Positions 19,302-27,106 of a DNA stretch of 27,892 nt are shown here, in pieces. Numbering within the stretch: the first letter of the stretch is position 1; the number at the start of each line of letters is the position of its first letter. The stretch spans positions 1 to 27,892 of the IMG/VR virus record IMGVR_UViG_3300044637_000450, one strand, 5' to 3'. Under the pieces are notes generated by a model. That model saw only the letters and a list, made by a program, of their open reading frames with translations, did no database searches and had not been told where the DNA came from. The position numbers were made by a program, and so were the translations under genes. Source of the DNA: a virus.

Positions 19302-19456
19302 TTGTTCCGACCGAAGAATACCGCGTTCAGGATCCGCTTCGCGATATCCAAGATTGCGTCGTCCTTCTTTGTCTCCGTCAGAGCCGTAAACGTGCCCAAA
19401 AAGGTGATGAGAGCCAGCAACAGCTCGGCCCAGTTTTCTGCGAAAAAGTCCCACAT
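19298..19456 (-). CDS. Small membrane protein, lysis-region (52 aa)
   Basis: This 52-aa frame (starting MWDFFAENWAELLLALITFL) has a hydrophobic N-terminal helix followed by a charged helix (TETKKDDAILDIAKRIL), a layout I know from small phage membrane proteins often annotated as holin-like. It begins 18 bases after the metallophosphoesterase stop and overlaps the next gene by GTGA. Confidence 0.72.
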   Translation of the reverse strand: MWDFFAENWAELLLALITFLGTFTALTETKKDDAILDIAKRILNAVFFGRNK

Positions 19457-19474
19457 CGTTTCTGTGTTTGGTGA

Positions 19475-20332
19475 TTAAGTAGCCTCCCTAATAACGACCT
19501 CTATCTTCCTATTGTAGCCGTCGTCGTCCATTCTTCGCGTCGGCTTCATATCGACCCACCAGCCCCCGAGCCGCGGCTTCTGGAATCCCTTCTCTACTTC
19601 CCATCCCGCGAACCGGTCCAGCTGCTTGTAGCTCCCGAGCTTCATGTGGTGCACTACCCCGTCCCGGATGCGGCCGTACTTGTTAATCCTTTCCACTGTA
19701 ATCGGGACGTGCCACTTCTGGTGGGTGTGCCCGCTGACTATCATATCTGCGTCGGGCCATTCCTTCTGGTCGATATCCACCGCAAGGACTCCCTTCGACC
19801 TGGGCGCGTTCCCTCCGTAGCCGTGATGGAAGTGCAACTTGTAGGTGTAGTCCGCTCCGCGCTTCCTTCCGGTAGTTTCCGTAAATCGGAAGAAGATCCA
19901 CCCGGCGTAGCTTCCTACGTGGCCCGCTCCTAGCAGAGCCGAGAGACGGTCCAGAGGCGAGGTGCTCAACCTCTTTTCGATATTCGTCTCGTGGTTCCCG
20001 CGGCCGAAGAACTTCATCTGATTCTTGTACTTCTTCAGGTACTCCGCCGAGTCCTCTATCACGTCGTCGAGGTACGTGATGGACTTGTACTCTGGACGTA
20101 GCCCGGAGTAGCTTCTGCGAGGGTCGTACATCCCCTGCATGAGGTCGAACCAGTCTCCGAAAACAAGAACGCTCGCATTTGTGGCGAGCGCTGTGTCGAG
20201 GTGTTTTGTAAGTAGATCCCGGTCGCAGTGGGTCGAATCGAAATGAACGTCCGAAATCAAAAGAAACCGGCCTACCTCTCCGGGAAGCAGGCTAGGTTCT
20301 ATCATGTAGACGGTGGGGTAGAGCTGCTTCAT
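19475..20332 (-). CDS. Calcineurin-like metallophosphoesterase
   Basis: This 285-aa protein has all the metal-binding motifs of the superfamily: DVH (Asp28, His30), GDWFD (Asp60), GNHE (Asn113, His114), a histidine pair at 169-170 and GHTH (His202, His204). The substrate could be a phosphodiester in nucleic acid or a nucleotide. It lies between amidase and small membrane proteins with an ATGA overlap at its start. Whether it takes part in lysis, DNA handling or defence is unknown. Confidence 0.85.
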   Translation of the reverse strand: MKQLYPTVYMIEPSLLPGEVGRFLLISDVHFDSTHCDRDLLTKHLDTALATNASVLVFGDWFDLMQGMYDPRRSYSGLRPEYKSITYLDDVIEDSAEYLKKYKNQMKFFGRGNHETNIEKRLSTSPLDRLSALLGAGHVGSYAGWIFFRFTETTGRKRGADYTYKLHFHHGYGGNAPRSKGVLAVDIDQKEWPDADMIVSGHTHQKWHVPITVERINKYGRIRDGVVHHMKLGSYKQLDRFAGWEVEKGFQKPRLGGWWVDMKPTRRMDDDGYNRKIEVVIREAT

Positions 20333-20760
20333 GGAGGGGTGTTAGGATTGAGCTTCATATCTGCGAACTTCTCTCCTACCTTGAACGAAGGGCACGCTTT
20401 GAGATCGGTGAAATCGTTGTGACCGAAAACCTCCAGAGCGCCGTATTGAGCCCGTAAAGTAGAAACGAGCTTCCTCCACGCTGCTTCCTGTGCCGCGTTC
20501 ATCGTGTCCTTCGGCTTCTTGTCCTCTACCCCGCCCACGTAGCAAACTCCCACGGAGTCGGTATTCCACCCGATTACATGAGACCCCACCTTGTACAACG
20601 GCCGGCCGAGCTCCACCTTTCCGTTTAAACGGATCACAAAGTGGTAGCCTATATCCTTCCATCCTTTCCCTTTGTGCCACCCTTTAATCTCTTTAGCGCC
20701 GATATCCATAGATACCGGAGTAGCACTGCAATGAAGAACGATGAAATCAAGGTTACGCAT
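20329..20760 (-). CDS. N-acetylmuramoyl-L-alanine amidase endolysin
   Basis: This 143-aa amidase (amidase_2, T7 lysozyme type) cuts the bond between N-acetylmuramic acid and L-alanine of peptidoglycan. Expected residues are present: His10 in VLHCSAT, Tyr39 in GYHFVI, His114 in GHNDFTD, Lys121 and Cys123 in KACPSF. The ATG at 20760 overlaps the holin stop (ATGCGTAA) and aligns with the family N-terminus. There is no signal peptide, so it needs a holin. Confidence 0.93.
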   Translation of the reverse strand: MRNLDFIVLHCSATPVSMDIGAKEIKGWHKGKGWKDIGYHFVIRLNGKVELGRPLYKVGSHVIGWNTDSVGVCYVGGVEDKKPKDTMNAAQEAAWRKLVSTLRAQYGALEVFGHNDFTDLKACPSFKVGEKFADMKLNPNTPP

Positions 20761-20935
20761 TGAAAAGAGATTTGAACCAAGTAACTGCCACCACGAATAC
20801 CCCACCCAAACTCCCCCACCACTTCACCTCGAGGTCACGGATTTTTCCCTCGTGCTTGTCTAGGCTCTCTTTGTGGAAGTCGAGCTTCGTCTCTATCCGC
20901 GCGAGTGCGTCCACTACGTCTTCCAGCGTTGCCAT
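20753..20935 (-). CDS. Holin (XhlA-like)
   Basis: This 60-aa protein has a charged coiled-coil N-terminal part (LEDVVDALARIETKLDFHKE) and one hydrophobic C-terminal helix (about residues 39-59: WWGSLGGVFVVAVTWFKSL), the layout of XhlA-type holin proteins. It overlaps the amidase gene, the usual holin-endolysin pair. Confidence 0.7.
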   Translation of the reverse strand: MATLEDVVDALARIETKLDFHKESLDKHEGKIRDLEVKWWGSLGGVFVVAVTWFKSLFNA

Positions 20936-20984
20936 CTATCCACTTTTTGAGCCGTTCGATATTCGTCTTTCGGTCCTGCTTCAT
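20835..20984 (-). CDS. Possible small ORF between connector and holin
   Basis: A frame of 49 codons opens at an ATG in an ATGA overlap with the connector stop. The first part (MKQDRKTNIERLKKWI) looks like a natural basic helix, the rest lies over the holin gene and reads as a shadow. It may be a short leader peptide or nothing. Confidence 0.28.
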   Translation of the reverse strand: MKQDRKTNIERLKKWIDGNAGRRSGRTRADRDEARLPQREPRQARGKNP

Positions 20985-21541
20985 CGGTTAATGGCGTACG
21001 CGTACTCCGGAGTAATCGTAGGACGGTCCCAAGAGCCCGAGATAGAGAGCCCGCTCTGGTAGTAGCGGAACGGCTGAGCGCAAATACGGTTATAGAGATT
21101 CGTGCTATACTCGGGAAATAGGCTCGAGTTCTGGCAGAGGTAGAGGTACATCTGCTGCGTGTAGAAATTCGCGTTCTGGCGCATACGCTCGAGCTCCCGG
21201 TGGTAGTCCGTCTGAGAGATAGCCGTCGTGTTTTCAGAAGACCGAATCACGAGCCCTCCGTTGTCAATCTTTACGTAGAGGCTTGGCATGAGCTCTACCA
21301 TAGTCCACCACGCCGTAGCCTTCCGGACGTAGTTCTCGACCAGCGTGAGGTAGTTCCCTGCAAGGGTCCCGCCCGAAATCTTCGTCCGCAGAGCGTCGTA
21401 AAGGTCGGAGCCGAGATAGATCTGGATGTTCTTGTCCTGAGCCAGAATTACAGCCTGTGAGATATAGTTCTCGTCCACGGCCCCGTTGAGTTGTGTCACC
21501 CGCTTGAGGTAGTTCGGGTTCACGAATAGTACTTCTGCCAT
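20981..21541 (-). CDS. Head-tail connector (DUF6712-like)
   Basis: This 186-aa protein matches the Bacteroidota-phage connector pattern: VLFVNPNYLKRVTQLNGAVD, then YISQAVILAQDKNIQIYLG, and a C-terminal aromatic helix (NFYTQQMYLYLC). Such proteins join the portal to the tail. It follows the portal with a TAATG overlap. Confidence 0.78.
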   Translation of the reverse strand: MAEVLFVNPNYLKRVTQLNGAVDENYISQAVILAQDKNIQIYLGSDLYDALRTKISGGTLAGNYLTLVENYVRKATAWWTMVELMPSLYVKIDNGGLVIRSSENTTAISQTDYHRELERMRQNANFYTQQMYLYLCQNSSLFPEYSTNLYNRICAQPFRYYQSGLSISGSWDRPTITPEYAYAINR

Positions 21542-23217
21542 TATCTCGGGGTTGTGAATTTGCGAGGTTTCAGGAATCCGCGGTTTTTCATATCTCGTGG
21601 GCGCTGTGCCACCTTGCGGTCGTTTTCTTCGAGGCGGTTCTCCTTCCTTTCTTCGGGAGGAAGCGACCGGATAATCCGCTGCGCTTCGTTTACGGAGATG
21701 AGCCCGTTATCCTTCTTCAGGTACGTTTGGCGCATCCAGAAATGACGGCACGAGCCGCCACCTTTGTAGAGCCAGATATCGTAGGTCTCCGCTCCTTCAG
21801 GTCCCCAGCCCGGGTTGACCGCCTGCCTTCCGGCTTGCACGATATCTTCCTTCCGGTAGACCTTCATCGAGTCTATCATTCTCCGGCAGAAGTCCCGGCT
21901 CTTCGAATCTGAGAGGGTCGTAGGAGCGTACGCGTACCGTACCCGTACGATATCGTTGTCCTGCGAGGATTTGGCCGAAGGGTTATTTCGAAGGGCACGA
22001 GCAAAGCTCCACAGCGCGTCGTGAGCCTCTTCGCAATCGTAGTCCACCTCCCGCTCGTCAATCAAAATCCAGTCCTCTCCGATTTCTTCTCCGCACGCCT
22101 CTAGGTACTGAAAAGCCCCGTCTAGGTTCACCTGTTCTGAAAGCAGCGTAGGTGTGGCTCCAGAAGCGTTTAGAAGGGTCTCTACCGCGTCTTCGAGAAT
22201 CATTCTGAAGGGTTGCACCACTTGCTGGTCAAAAAGCTCCGCAGAGGCCTCCATTTCGCTTCCTCCACCCAACTTGCCCGCCACCATCACGCCGAACATC
22301 TGCGGGTTCGTCACCCGGTGGCCTATCATAATCTTCGCTGTGGTTTCCTCCGAGAGGAATTGGTACTGCTTGTCTGCGTCCGAAAGAGCAAACGGCTCAA
22401 TCGTGGGAGCCCGGTCGGGTTCATCCGAGAAGGTCATCCAGAACTTTCCCGCGTTCTGTGCTCCCGCGGCTTGGTTCTCGATATCCCGGCGGATCATGCG
22501 GCGTTCCTCGTCCGAAGGAATCCCGTTCTTGAAGTGAATCGCAAACGAGGGAGAGAGGCCGTTCTTGATATTGTTGATGTGGAAGACCGAAATCTCCTTC
22601 TCGAGCTCGATATAGTTGATAGCTCCGATATAGTCCGGCTTCGGGTAGTAGTAGGAACCTACCGAGAACGGCTTCATGTACAGAATCTGCGTCGGGTACT
22701 CGTTCTTGGTCTCTGGATTGAACCGCGCGATAGGAGTCGGCTCCTGCCGCTTGTCCATCCAGTCCCTCGAGTAGTAGTACCAGTCGACCACCTCATTCTC
22801 GTCGCAGAACCCGGAGCGTACGTTCTCGAACGGCAGGTGAGAGATATTCGCAATTGTGCTCCGGTCGAGACTCCAGTTCACCTCCAGAGCGAAGCCGTTC
22901 TGGATTTTCAGATCGATAGCGCACTTCCGAAGCTCGGAATCGAGGTCCCACTGTGCCGCGAGGAGCTTCGCGTTGAGGTCGGCAGGCTCGAAACCTTCGC
23001 CGAAAATCATCATCGCAATCGTCGTGCAGAGCGCGTTGTGGGTCGGGCTCGCGTGGTAGAGGTCTACCAGATACTGCGGGTAGAGGTTGTCGTCCCCGTA
23101 GTTCACCCAGTCCCCTTGCGTACCCTCTCGGTAGGATTTGGGTACGTAGCTCGCGAGGTTCACGGACTCCACCCTTCCCGGATTTCGAGGGGCTGTTATT
23201 CTTTTACTCGTTGCCAT
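21541..23217 (-). CDS. Portal protein
   Basis: This 558-aa protein is the dodecameric gate through which DNA enters and leaves the head. The N-terminal WVNYGDDNLYPQYLVDLYHA and SPTHNALCTTIAMMIFGEGF, then SPSFAIHFKNG and KIMIGHRVTNPQMFGVM, are typical of portal proteins in Bacteroidota phages. Length fits. It overlaps the 132-aa gene upstream by 14 bases and the connector downstream. It lies after the capsid gene rather than right after the terminase, which is unusual. Confidence 0.88.
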   Translation of the reverse strand: MATSKRITAPRNPGRVESVNLASYVPKSYREGTQGDWVNYGDDNLYPQYLVDLYHASPTHNALCTTIAMMIFGEGFEPADLNAKLLAAQWDLDSELRKCAIDLKIQNGFALEVNWSLDRSTIANISHLPFENVRSGFCDENEVVDWYYYSRDWMDKRQEPTPIARFNPETKNEYPTQILYMKPFSVGSYYYPKPDYIGAINYIELEKEISVFHINNIKNGLSPSFAIHFKNGIPSDEERRMIRRDIENQAAGAQNAGKFWMTFSDEPDRAPTIEPFALSDADKQYQFLSEETTAKIMIGHRVTNPQMFGVMVAGKLGGGSEMEASAELFDQQVVQPFRMILEDAVETLLNASGATPTLLSEQVNLDGAFQYLEACGEEIGEDWILIDEREVDYDCEEAHDALWSFARALRNNPSAKSSQDNDIVRVRYAYAPTTLSDSKSRDFCRRMIDSMKVYRKEDIVQAGRQAVNPGWGPEGAETYDIWLYKGGGSCRHFWMRQTYLKKDNGLISVNEAQRIIRSLPPEERKENRLEENDRKVAQRPRDMKNRGFLKPRKFTTPR

Positions 23218-23602
23218 AGAATATCACGTTATCGTCAAGGGAGATAGTGGGCAGGGTCACAATGTCTGCACCGGGAACTCGCAAAGTACCTTGTTCTACC
23301 AGAGCCACCACCGCGGCGTTTAGAGGGTCTTTGTTCGTGCTGGAGTTCTGGACGTACACGAAGTAGTCGTAGTCGCCCGATTCGGTCAGGAGGACGTTAT
23401 TCGTCGTGGTCGCGTTCGTAGCTACGTCGATTTTCGTGTAGCGTGGATTGTCGGTAATGACATACGCCACGAAATAGAAGTCCTCTTGGCTCATCCTGTG
23501 CACCAGCTTAAACAGGTAGTGCGTGTACGTGTAATCCCTCGCCGCGTCCTGAAGCGTCAAGTAGATACTCTGGGTACCGCTATTCGAGTTTAAGTACAGC
23601 AT
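23204..23602 (-). CDS. Structural protein, unknown role (132 aa)
   Basis: This 132-aa beta-rich protein (start MLYLNSNSGTQSIYLTL, then DFYFVAYVITDNPRYTK) belongs to a recurrent type seen with the portal and capsid genes of Bacteroidota phages. It may be a minor head or tail component. It overlaps the second glycosyltransferase by 23 bases and the portal by 14. Confidence 0.68.
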   Translation of the reverse strand: MLYLNSNSGTQSIYLTLQDAARDYTYTHYLFKLVHRMSQEDFYFVAYVITDNPRYTKIDVATNATTTNNVLLTESGDYDYFVYVQNSSTNKDPLNAAVVALVEQGTLRVPGADIVTLPTISLDDNVIFYGNE

Positions 23603-24266
23603 CTCGAGGAATTAGGTGTGCTTCGGGAACTATCTCGTCAAGGTCGTAGTTCTCGGGGCTGTACTTATAACGCGCAAACGCGCTAACATTGACCGAACTC
23701 TTTACATCTGCGACGGTTGGGGTCTGGCTCCAGAAAGGTTCCACTTTCGTCTTCTCCCACACGTGCATCCGTGAGCACCCGTCGAGGCCTACGTTCCGGT
23801 CGGTCCACATCACCGGCACCTTGTCCACTATCCTACGGCTCATAAATCGTCCAGCCCCCGAAGCGTATCCCCGAAACAAGGTCCCTTCTCGCGTGTCCGC
23901 GCGGAACATATAGATGTTTCTCGATCCTGCGAACTCGTGCTCTGCCATGAGCTCGAGGATATGCGTCCCGCCTCCGGGAAGGATGAAGTCATCGGAACCG
24001 AGTTGAAGGAGAAAGTCCCATTCGGCCCCTCGCATCCAGTCGAGAAGCTCGTTGTTCTTTGTCCCCAGACGCTCGTTCTCGAACCACTTGTAGTTCCACC
24101 CGTATTCCTGAGCGAGACCCTCGTGTTCGTCCTCCGAGACCGCGATATACGGAACCAGCTCCGCGCCACCTTCGGCGAACTCCTTTTGAATCCTTTTGAT
24201 TCCTTCGTAACAGGCTCGCGTGAGCTCGAGCCGCTTCCATACGGGTATGTGTAGTGCTATTTTCAT
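23580..24266 (-). CDS. Glycosyltransferase family 2-like protein
   Basis: This 228-aa protein begins at the ATG at 24266, where the ATGA overlap with the preceding gene fixes the start. The N-terminal MKIALHIPVWKRLELTRACY is a GT-A opening strand and the block WDFLLQLGSDDFILPG holds the metal-binding SDD (about residues 91-93). It probably transfers a sugar to another sugar or a protein. With its neighbour it forms an unusual pair inside the head genes. Confidence 0.78.
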   Translation of the reverse strand: MKIALHIPVWKRLELTRACYEGIKRIQKEFAEGGAELVPYIAVSEDEHEGLAQEYGWNYKWFENERLGTKNNELLDWMRGAEWDFLLQLGSDDFILPGGGTHILELMAEHEFAGSRNIYMFRADTREGTLFRGYASGAGRFMSRRIVDKVPVMWTDRNVGLDGCSRMHVWEKTKVEPFWSQTPTVADVKSSVNVSAFARYKYSPENYDLDEIVPEAHLIPRDAVLKLE

Positions 24267-24916
24267 TCGTAGGTGTGGAATATAGCAGTCATATCCGCGG
24301 CTTGCGTTTGCTCCCAAATCGTGGTCCCTTTCGGCGGCGCGATATAGCCAAAGTAGTCCGCTGGATGCCGGAGTGCATAGGCACGAACGTCGAGGCGTTT
24401 CATCTGCCCGTAAACGTAGAGGTCGGCCCGGTTCCAGTCGTGGTTTGGCTGGAATTGCTTGTATATATCTTCAGGGTAGTAAGCTACACCAGTGCCCGGG
24501 ATATCTACGCGTACGTTTTCGTCGTTCCTGCGTAGGCAGTGAACCACGTTCTTGCAGTCGGTCCAGTAGTCGCGTACACGGTCGGGTACAATCTTCCCGT
24601 GATGGGTTAGAATTACGTCCCGAAACAGCTCGGAGGTAGCCACGAAATCCGCGACGTAGGTAGACGGGTAGATGAGGTCGTCGTCCAGCGTCAGGAAAGC
24701 CCGGTAGTTTCCAAAGGGCCAGAAGAACTTCCCACGATCGCCGAGGTTCTTCCCGTAGTGCCATACCTCAACCTTCTCGTGTACCAGCTCTTCGGGGATA
24801 GAGTCGAAGCCGTTCAAACAAAGGAAGAGGCGGTCCACCTGCGGGAGGATGCTCTGGACCGAGAGGAGCGATTCCGGGAACCTATCCGGGAGCATCGCCA
24901 TACCTGCGTAAATCAT
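24263..24916 (-). CDS. GT-A glycosyltransferase
   Basis: This 217-aa protein begins at the ATG at 24916. It opens with IYAGMAMLPDRFPESLLSVQ, then DRLFLCLNGF and KFFWPFGNYRAFLTLDDDLI, where the DDD (about residues 78-80) is the metal- and sugar-nucleotide-binding motif. The frame is open upstream through the terminator hairpin from a TTG at 24967, but the family N-terminus matches the ATG at 24916. It could modify capsid proteins or host surface sugars. Confidence 0.82.
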   Translation of the reverse strand: MIYAGMAMLPDRFPESLLSVQSILPQVDRLFLCLNGFDSIPEELVHEKVEVWHYGKNLGDRGKFFWPFGNYRAFLTLDDDLIYPSTYVADFVATSELFRDVILTHHGKIVPDRVRDYWTDCKNVVHCLRRNDENVRVDIPGTGVAYYPEDIYKQFQPNHDWNRADLYVYGQMKRLDVRAYALRHPADYFGYIAPPKGTTIWEQTQAADMTAIFHTYE

Positions 24917-24918
24917 AT

Positions 24919-24950
24919 TGCAAAGAAAAGGCCCCGCAGTACGCGAGGCC
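24919..24950 (-). terminator. Hairpin between tail-tube and glycosyltransferase genes
   Basis: On the minus strand the arms GGCC and GGCC plus GCG and CGC pair around one mismatch and the sequence TTTTCTTTG follows. It stands just before the ATG at 24916. It would lower transcription into the glycosyltransferases and portal. Confidence 0.68.
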
Positions 24951-24973
24951 CGTTCTAACCAAAACAACCACCC

Positions 24974-25498
24974 TTAAGTCTCCTGCGTGTACGTGAGGTT
25001 CGTCGTAGCCGTAATTACCGGAGCGGGAACTTTCTCGCGTGAGGTGAAGGTAAGCGTGTAGCCGTGGAGGTCTCCCATAGCTGCACCCGTCACGATTGTT
25101 CCGCCGGTTCCTTCCGCGCCGTTCTTGTATCCCATCAAAAGCTTCTCGCCGTTCATCGTTTCGACGATGATAAACAGACGAACCTTCATCAAGTCTGCAA
25201 GCTCCGCGCTCACTGCGGCTTCCATCTTCGGAATCGTAACCTCGAGCACTTGCTCGTAGAATACCGAACCGTTCTCTACGCTGGCGTTGATAGTTTGAGT
25301 AAATGAGGCGTTGTTACGCGAAAGCTCGAAGCCGTAGAAAGTAATCGCCTCTGCCGCTCCCGTCAAAGCTCCAGAGGTAGGTGAAGCGGCCCACTTCGAA
25401 CCGTCCTCGTCGAACGGAGCCGTCCAGAATTTGCGAACGCCACCGATGGCGTCCTTACAGGGGAAACCCCGTCCCGAAATTGTGATAGAACAAGCCAT
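24974..25498 (-). CDS. Probable major tail tube protein
   Basis: This 174-aa protein starts at the ATG at 25498 (MACSITISGRGFPC); a TTG three codons upstream is possible. The middle (SFTQTINASVENGSVFYEQV, KVRLFIIVETMNGEKLLMGY) and the C-terminal TFTSREKVPAPVI have the beta-rich form of tail-tube proteins. It follows the major capsid gene and lies between two terminators. The tail-tube call is inference from size, fold type and place. Confidence 0.62.
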   Translation of the reverse strand: MACSITISGRGFPCKDAIGGVRKFWTAPFDEDGSKWAASPTSGALTGAAEAITFYGFELSRNNASFTQTINASVENGSVFYEQVLEVTIPKMEAAVSAELADLMKVRLFIIVETMNGEKLLMGYKNGAEGTGGTIVTGAAMGDLHGYTLTFTSREKVPAPVITATTNLTYTQET

Positions 25499-25512
25499 GA
25501 GTTTCAATTTAA

Positions 25513-25540
25513 GGACAAAAGAGAGGGGCCGAAGCCCCTC
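25513..25540 (-). terminator. UUCG terminator after the major capsid gene
   Basis: GAGGGGC-TTCG-GCCCCTC on the minus strand forms a 7-bp stem with a UUCG loop and is followed by TCTTTTGTC. It is 20 bases after the capsid stop and 15 bases before the next start, so it can set the ratio of capsid to later proteins. Confidence 0.82.
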
Positions 25541-25559
25541 CCCTTAATCCGGGTTTCTA

Positions 25560-26504
25560 TTACGTGGTCCGGCGGAGCAAGCCGTATGAATCGTGATCCA
25601 CAACCTGCGTACCGAACGCGAACTTCATGATGACGCGGGTAACGTCGTCGCCGGTTACGTCGATGAGGTCGAGAACGCGGGCTTCCGTCAAGTCCGTGAG
25701 GAGGTTCGTACCTGCGTACAAGTTCTCCGGGCGAGAGATGAGGAGCGTGTCATTCGGGAAACCGGCCGGAGTTACAACCGTGTAGCCTGCGTACTTGTCA
25801 GCCATCCCTTCTGCCAAGTAGGGCAGGTTGTAGGTAGCAGCCAAAGCGGAGTAGTACAAGGTCTTGGAGCCGCGGCTCATGTAGATTACTGCCTGCGGAT
25901 CACCCTTCAGGGCAGGGGGGCAGTTCGTCGTGGCCAAAGACTCGAGCTTGGAGAGGATATTAGCAGCGCTCAACGAAGCGGTCAAGTTGGCTTCGTAGGT
26001 CGGAGAAGCCAACACCATCTGGCGAAGCAGACCGTTGAAGAGGGTGTAGGTCGCACCCGTAGACGTACCTGCGTCGATGTTGTAGTTACCCTGCCACAAG
26101 TTCAATTCGATAGCTTCTGCCGCACGCTTTGCGACGTACTGACCAGCCGCAGCCTTCATGTCCGCCGGAGCCGTAGCAGCAGCGCCCACCATTTGCTCAG
26201 ACTCCCACGCCATGTGAAGGTCTTTGTTGCAAATCTGGTCGTTGATTTGGAGGTCCGTCAAAGAGAGCGCCACATCGGACAAAGCCAGAGCCGTTCCCGT
26301 GGTAAACGTACAGGTAGCAGCTTGAATCTGCGAACCGGAGAATTTCCGCAGCTGTGCGCGGCCCCGAACGTTGTTCAGGACGGTGACGTAATTGTTCGCA
26401 ATCGTATCCGCTGCGAGGATAGCGGGCGCGACGTACGGCAGGGCTTGTTTCCCTACGTAGTTGCTCGTGATCGAAGCGTCCGCGAGTTTGATAAATTGAG
26501 ACAT
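25560..26504 (-). CDS. Major capsid protein
   Basis: This 314-aa protein lies directly after the scaffold and protease genes. The N-terminal MSQFIKLADASITSNYVGKQ, then PYVAPAILAADTIANNYVTV, and the central QYVAKRAAEAIELNLWQGNY fit the HK97-fold capsid proteins of Bacteroidota phages. It is followed by a strong hairpin, as expected for the most abundant late transcript. Confidence 0.85.
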   Translation of the reverse strand: MSQFIKLADASITSNYVGKQALPYVAPAILAADTIANNYVTVLNNVRGRAQLRKFSGSQIQAATCTFTTGTALALSDVALSLTDLQINDQICNKDLHMAWESEQMVGAAATAPADMKAAAGQYVAKRAAEAIELNLWQGNYNIDAGTSTGATYTLFNGLLRQMVLASPTYEANLTASLSAANILSKLESLATTNCPPALKGDPQAVIYMSRGSKTLYYSALAATYNLPYLAEGMADKYAGYTVVTPAGFPNDTLLISRPENLYAGTNLLTDLTEARVLDLIDVTGDDVTRVIMKFAFGTQVVDHDSYGLLRRTT

Positions 26505-26514
26505 TTCAGAGAAA

Positions 26515-27087
26515 TTAGAGATTCATAAAGTGTGATTGGATAGCGGCGACGCGCTGATCCGTGGAGAGGTTCGTGAGGTTCAAGGCTTGACGTTCGCGGC
26601 GGGCCGGAGCCTTCGGAAGAGACGGGGTAGCTGCCTTCGCGAGCTTCTGGATTTCGGCTTCTTTCTTTCCGAGTTCTTTCTTGAACTGCTTCGAAAGGGT
26701 CGTAGAAGCAGCCTCTACGGCGTCCTGAATCATTTGAGCCACTTCCTCGCGAGTCAGAACGTCTTCGCTCATCTTCTCCTCGTCCTTCTTGGCTTCTTCG
26801 GCGGGTGCTGCCGGAGCTTCTTCGGGCATCTCCCACGTGTTCACCTTCCCGTCTACGACGGTAAACTCGATTCCGTCCTCGAGCGTGTACTCGCCGTCGG
26901 GGAGAGGGATTTGCTCGCCCTCGTCGTTAACGACGAAAACGTCTACACCTACCGCCCACTCTTCAGCGGCGGTTTGGATTTCTTGGCCACCCTGAAGTAC
27001 AGCCGTAGCCAAAGAGACGGGAGCCTCTTCAGCCAGCATAGCCGAGTACTTGTTAAACAGGGCCGCCACTCGTTCTTGAATATTCAT
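26515..27087 (-). CDS. Scaffold-like protein
   Basis: This 190-aa acidic protein has a beta-rich N-terminal part with PLPDGEYTLEDGIEF, then a Glu/Ala/Pro-rich linker (PEEAPAAPAEEAKKDEEK) and a C-terminal coiled coil (LTREEVAQMIQDAVEA). It lies between the prohead protease and the capsid gene, the normal scaffold position. It is likely cut by the protease during head maturation. Confidence 0.78.
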   Translation of the reverse strand: MNIQERVAALFNKYSAMLAEEAPVSLATAVLQGGQEIQTAAEEWAVGVDVFVVNDEGEQIPLPDGEYTLEDGIEFTVVDGKVNTWEMPEEAPAAPAEEAKKDEEKMSEDVLTREEVAQMIQDAVEAASTTLSKQFKKELGKKEAEIQKLAKAATPSLPKAPARRERQALNLTNLSTDQRVAAIQSHFMNL

Positions 27088-27106
27088 GAGAGATGGGTTT
27101 AAGCAA

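Noticed and set aside
20228-20422. A 64-codon plus-strand frame across the start of the metallophosphoesterase
   Set aside because: It lies opposite two well-supported genes (amidase and metallophosphoesterase) and has no recognised product.
22213-23247. A 344-codon plus-strand open frame opposite the portal
   Set aside because: The portal frame reads as a known family. The plus-strand product is Arg/Val-rich antisense reading, common in GC-rich DNA.
25593-26528. A 311-codon plus-strand open frame opposite the capsid gene
   Set aside because: It is the antisense of the major capsid gene, Arg/Ser/Val-rich, with no start context or recognised domain.
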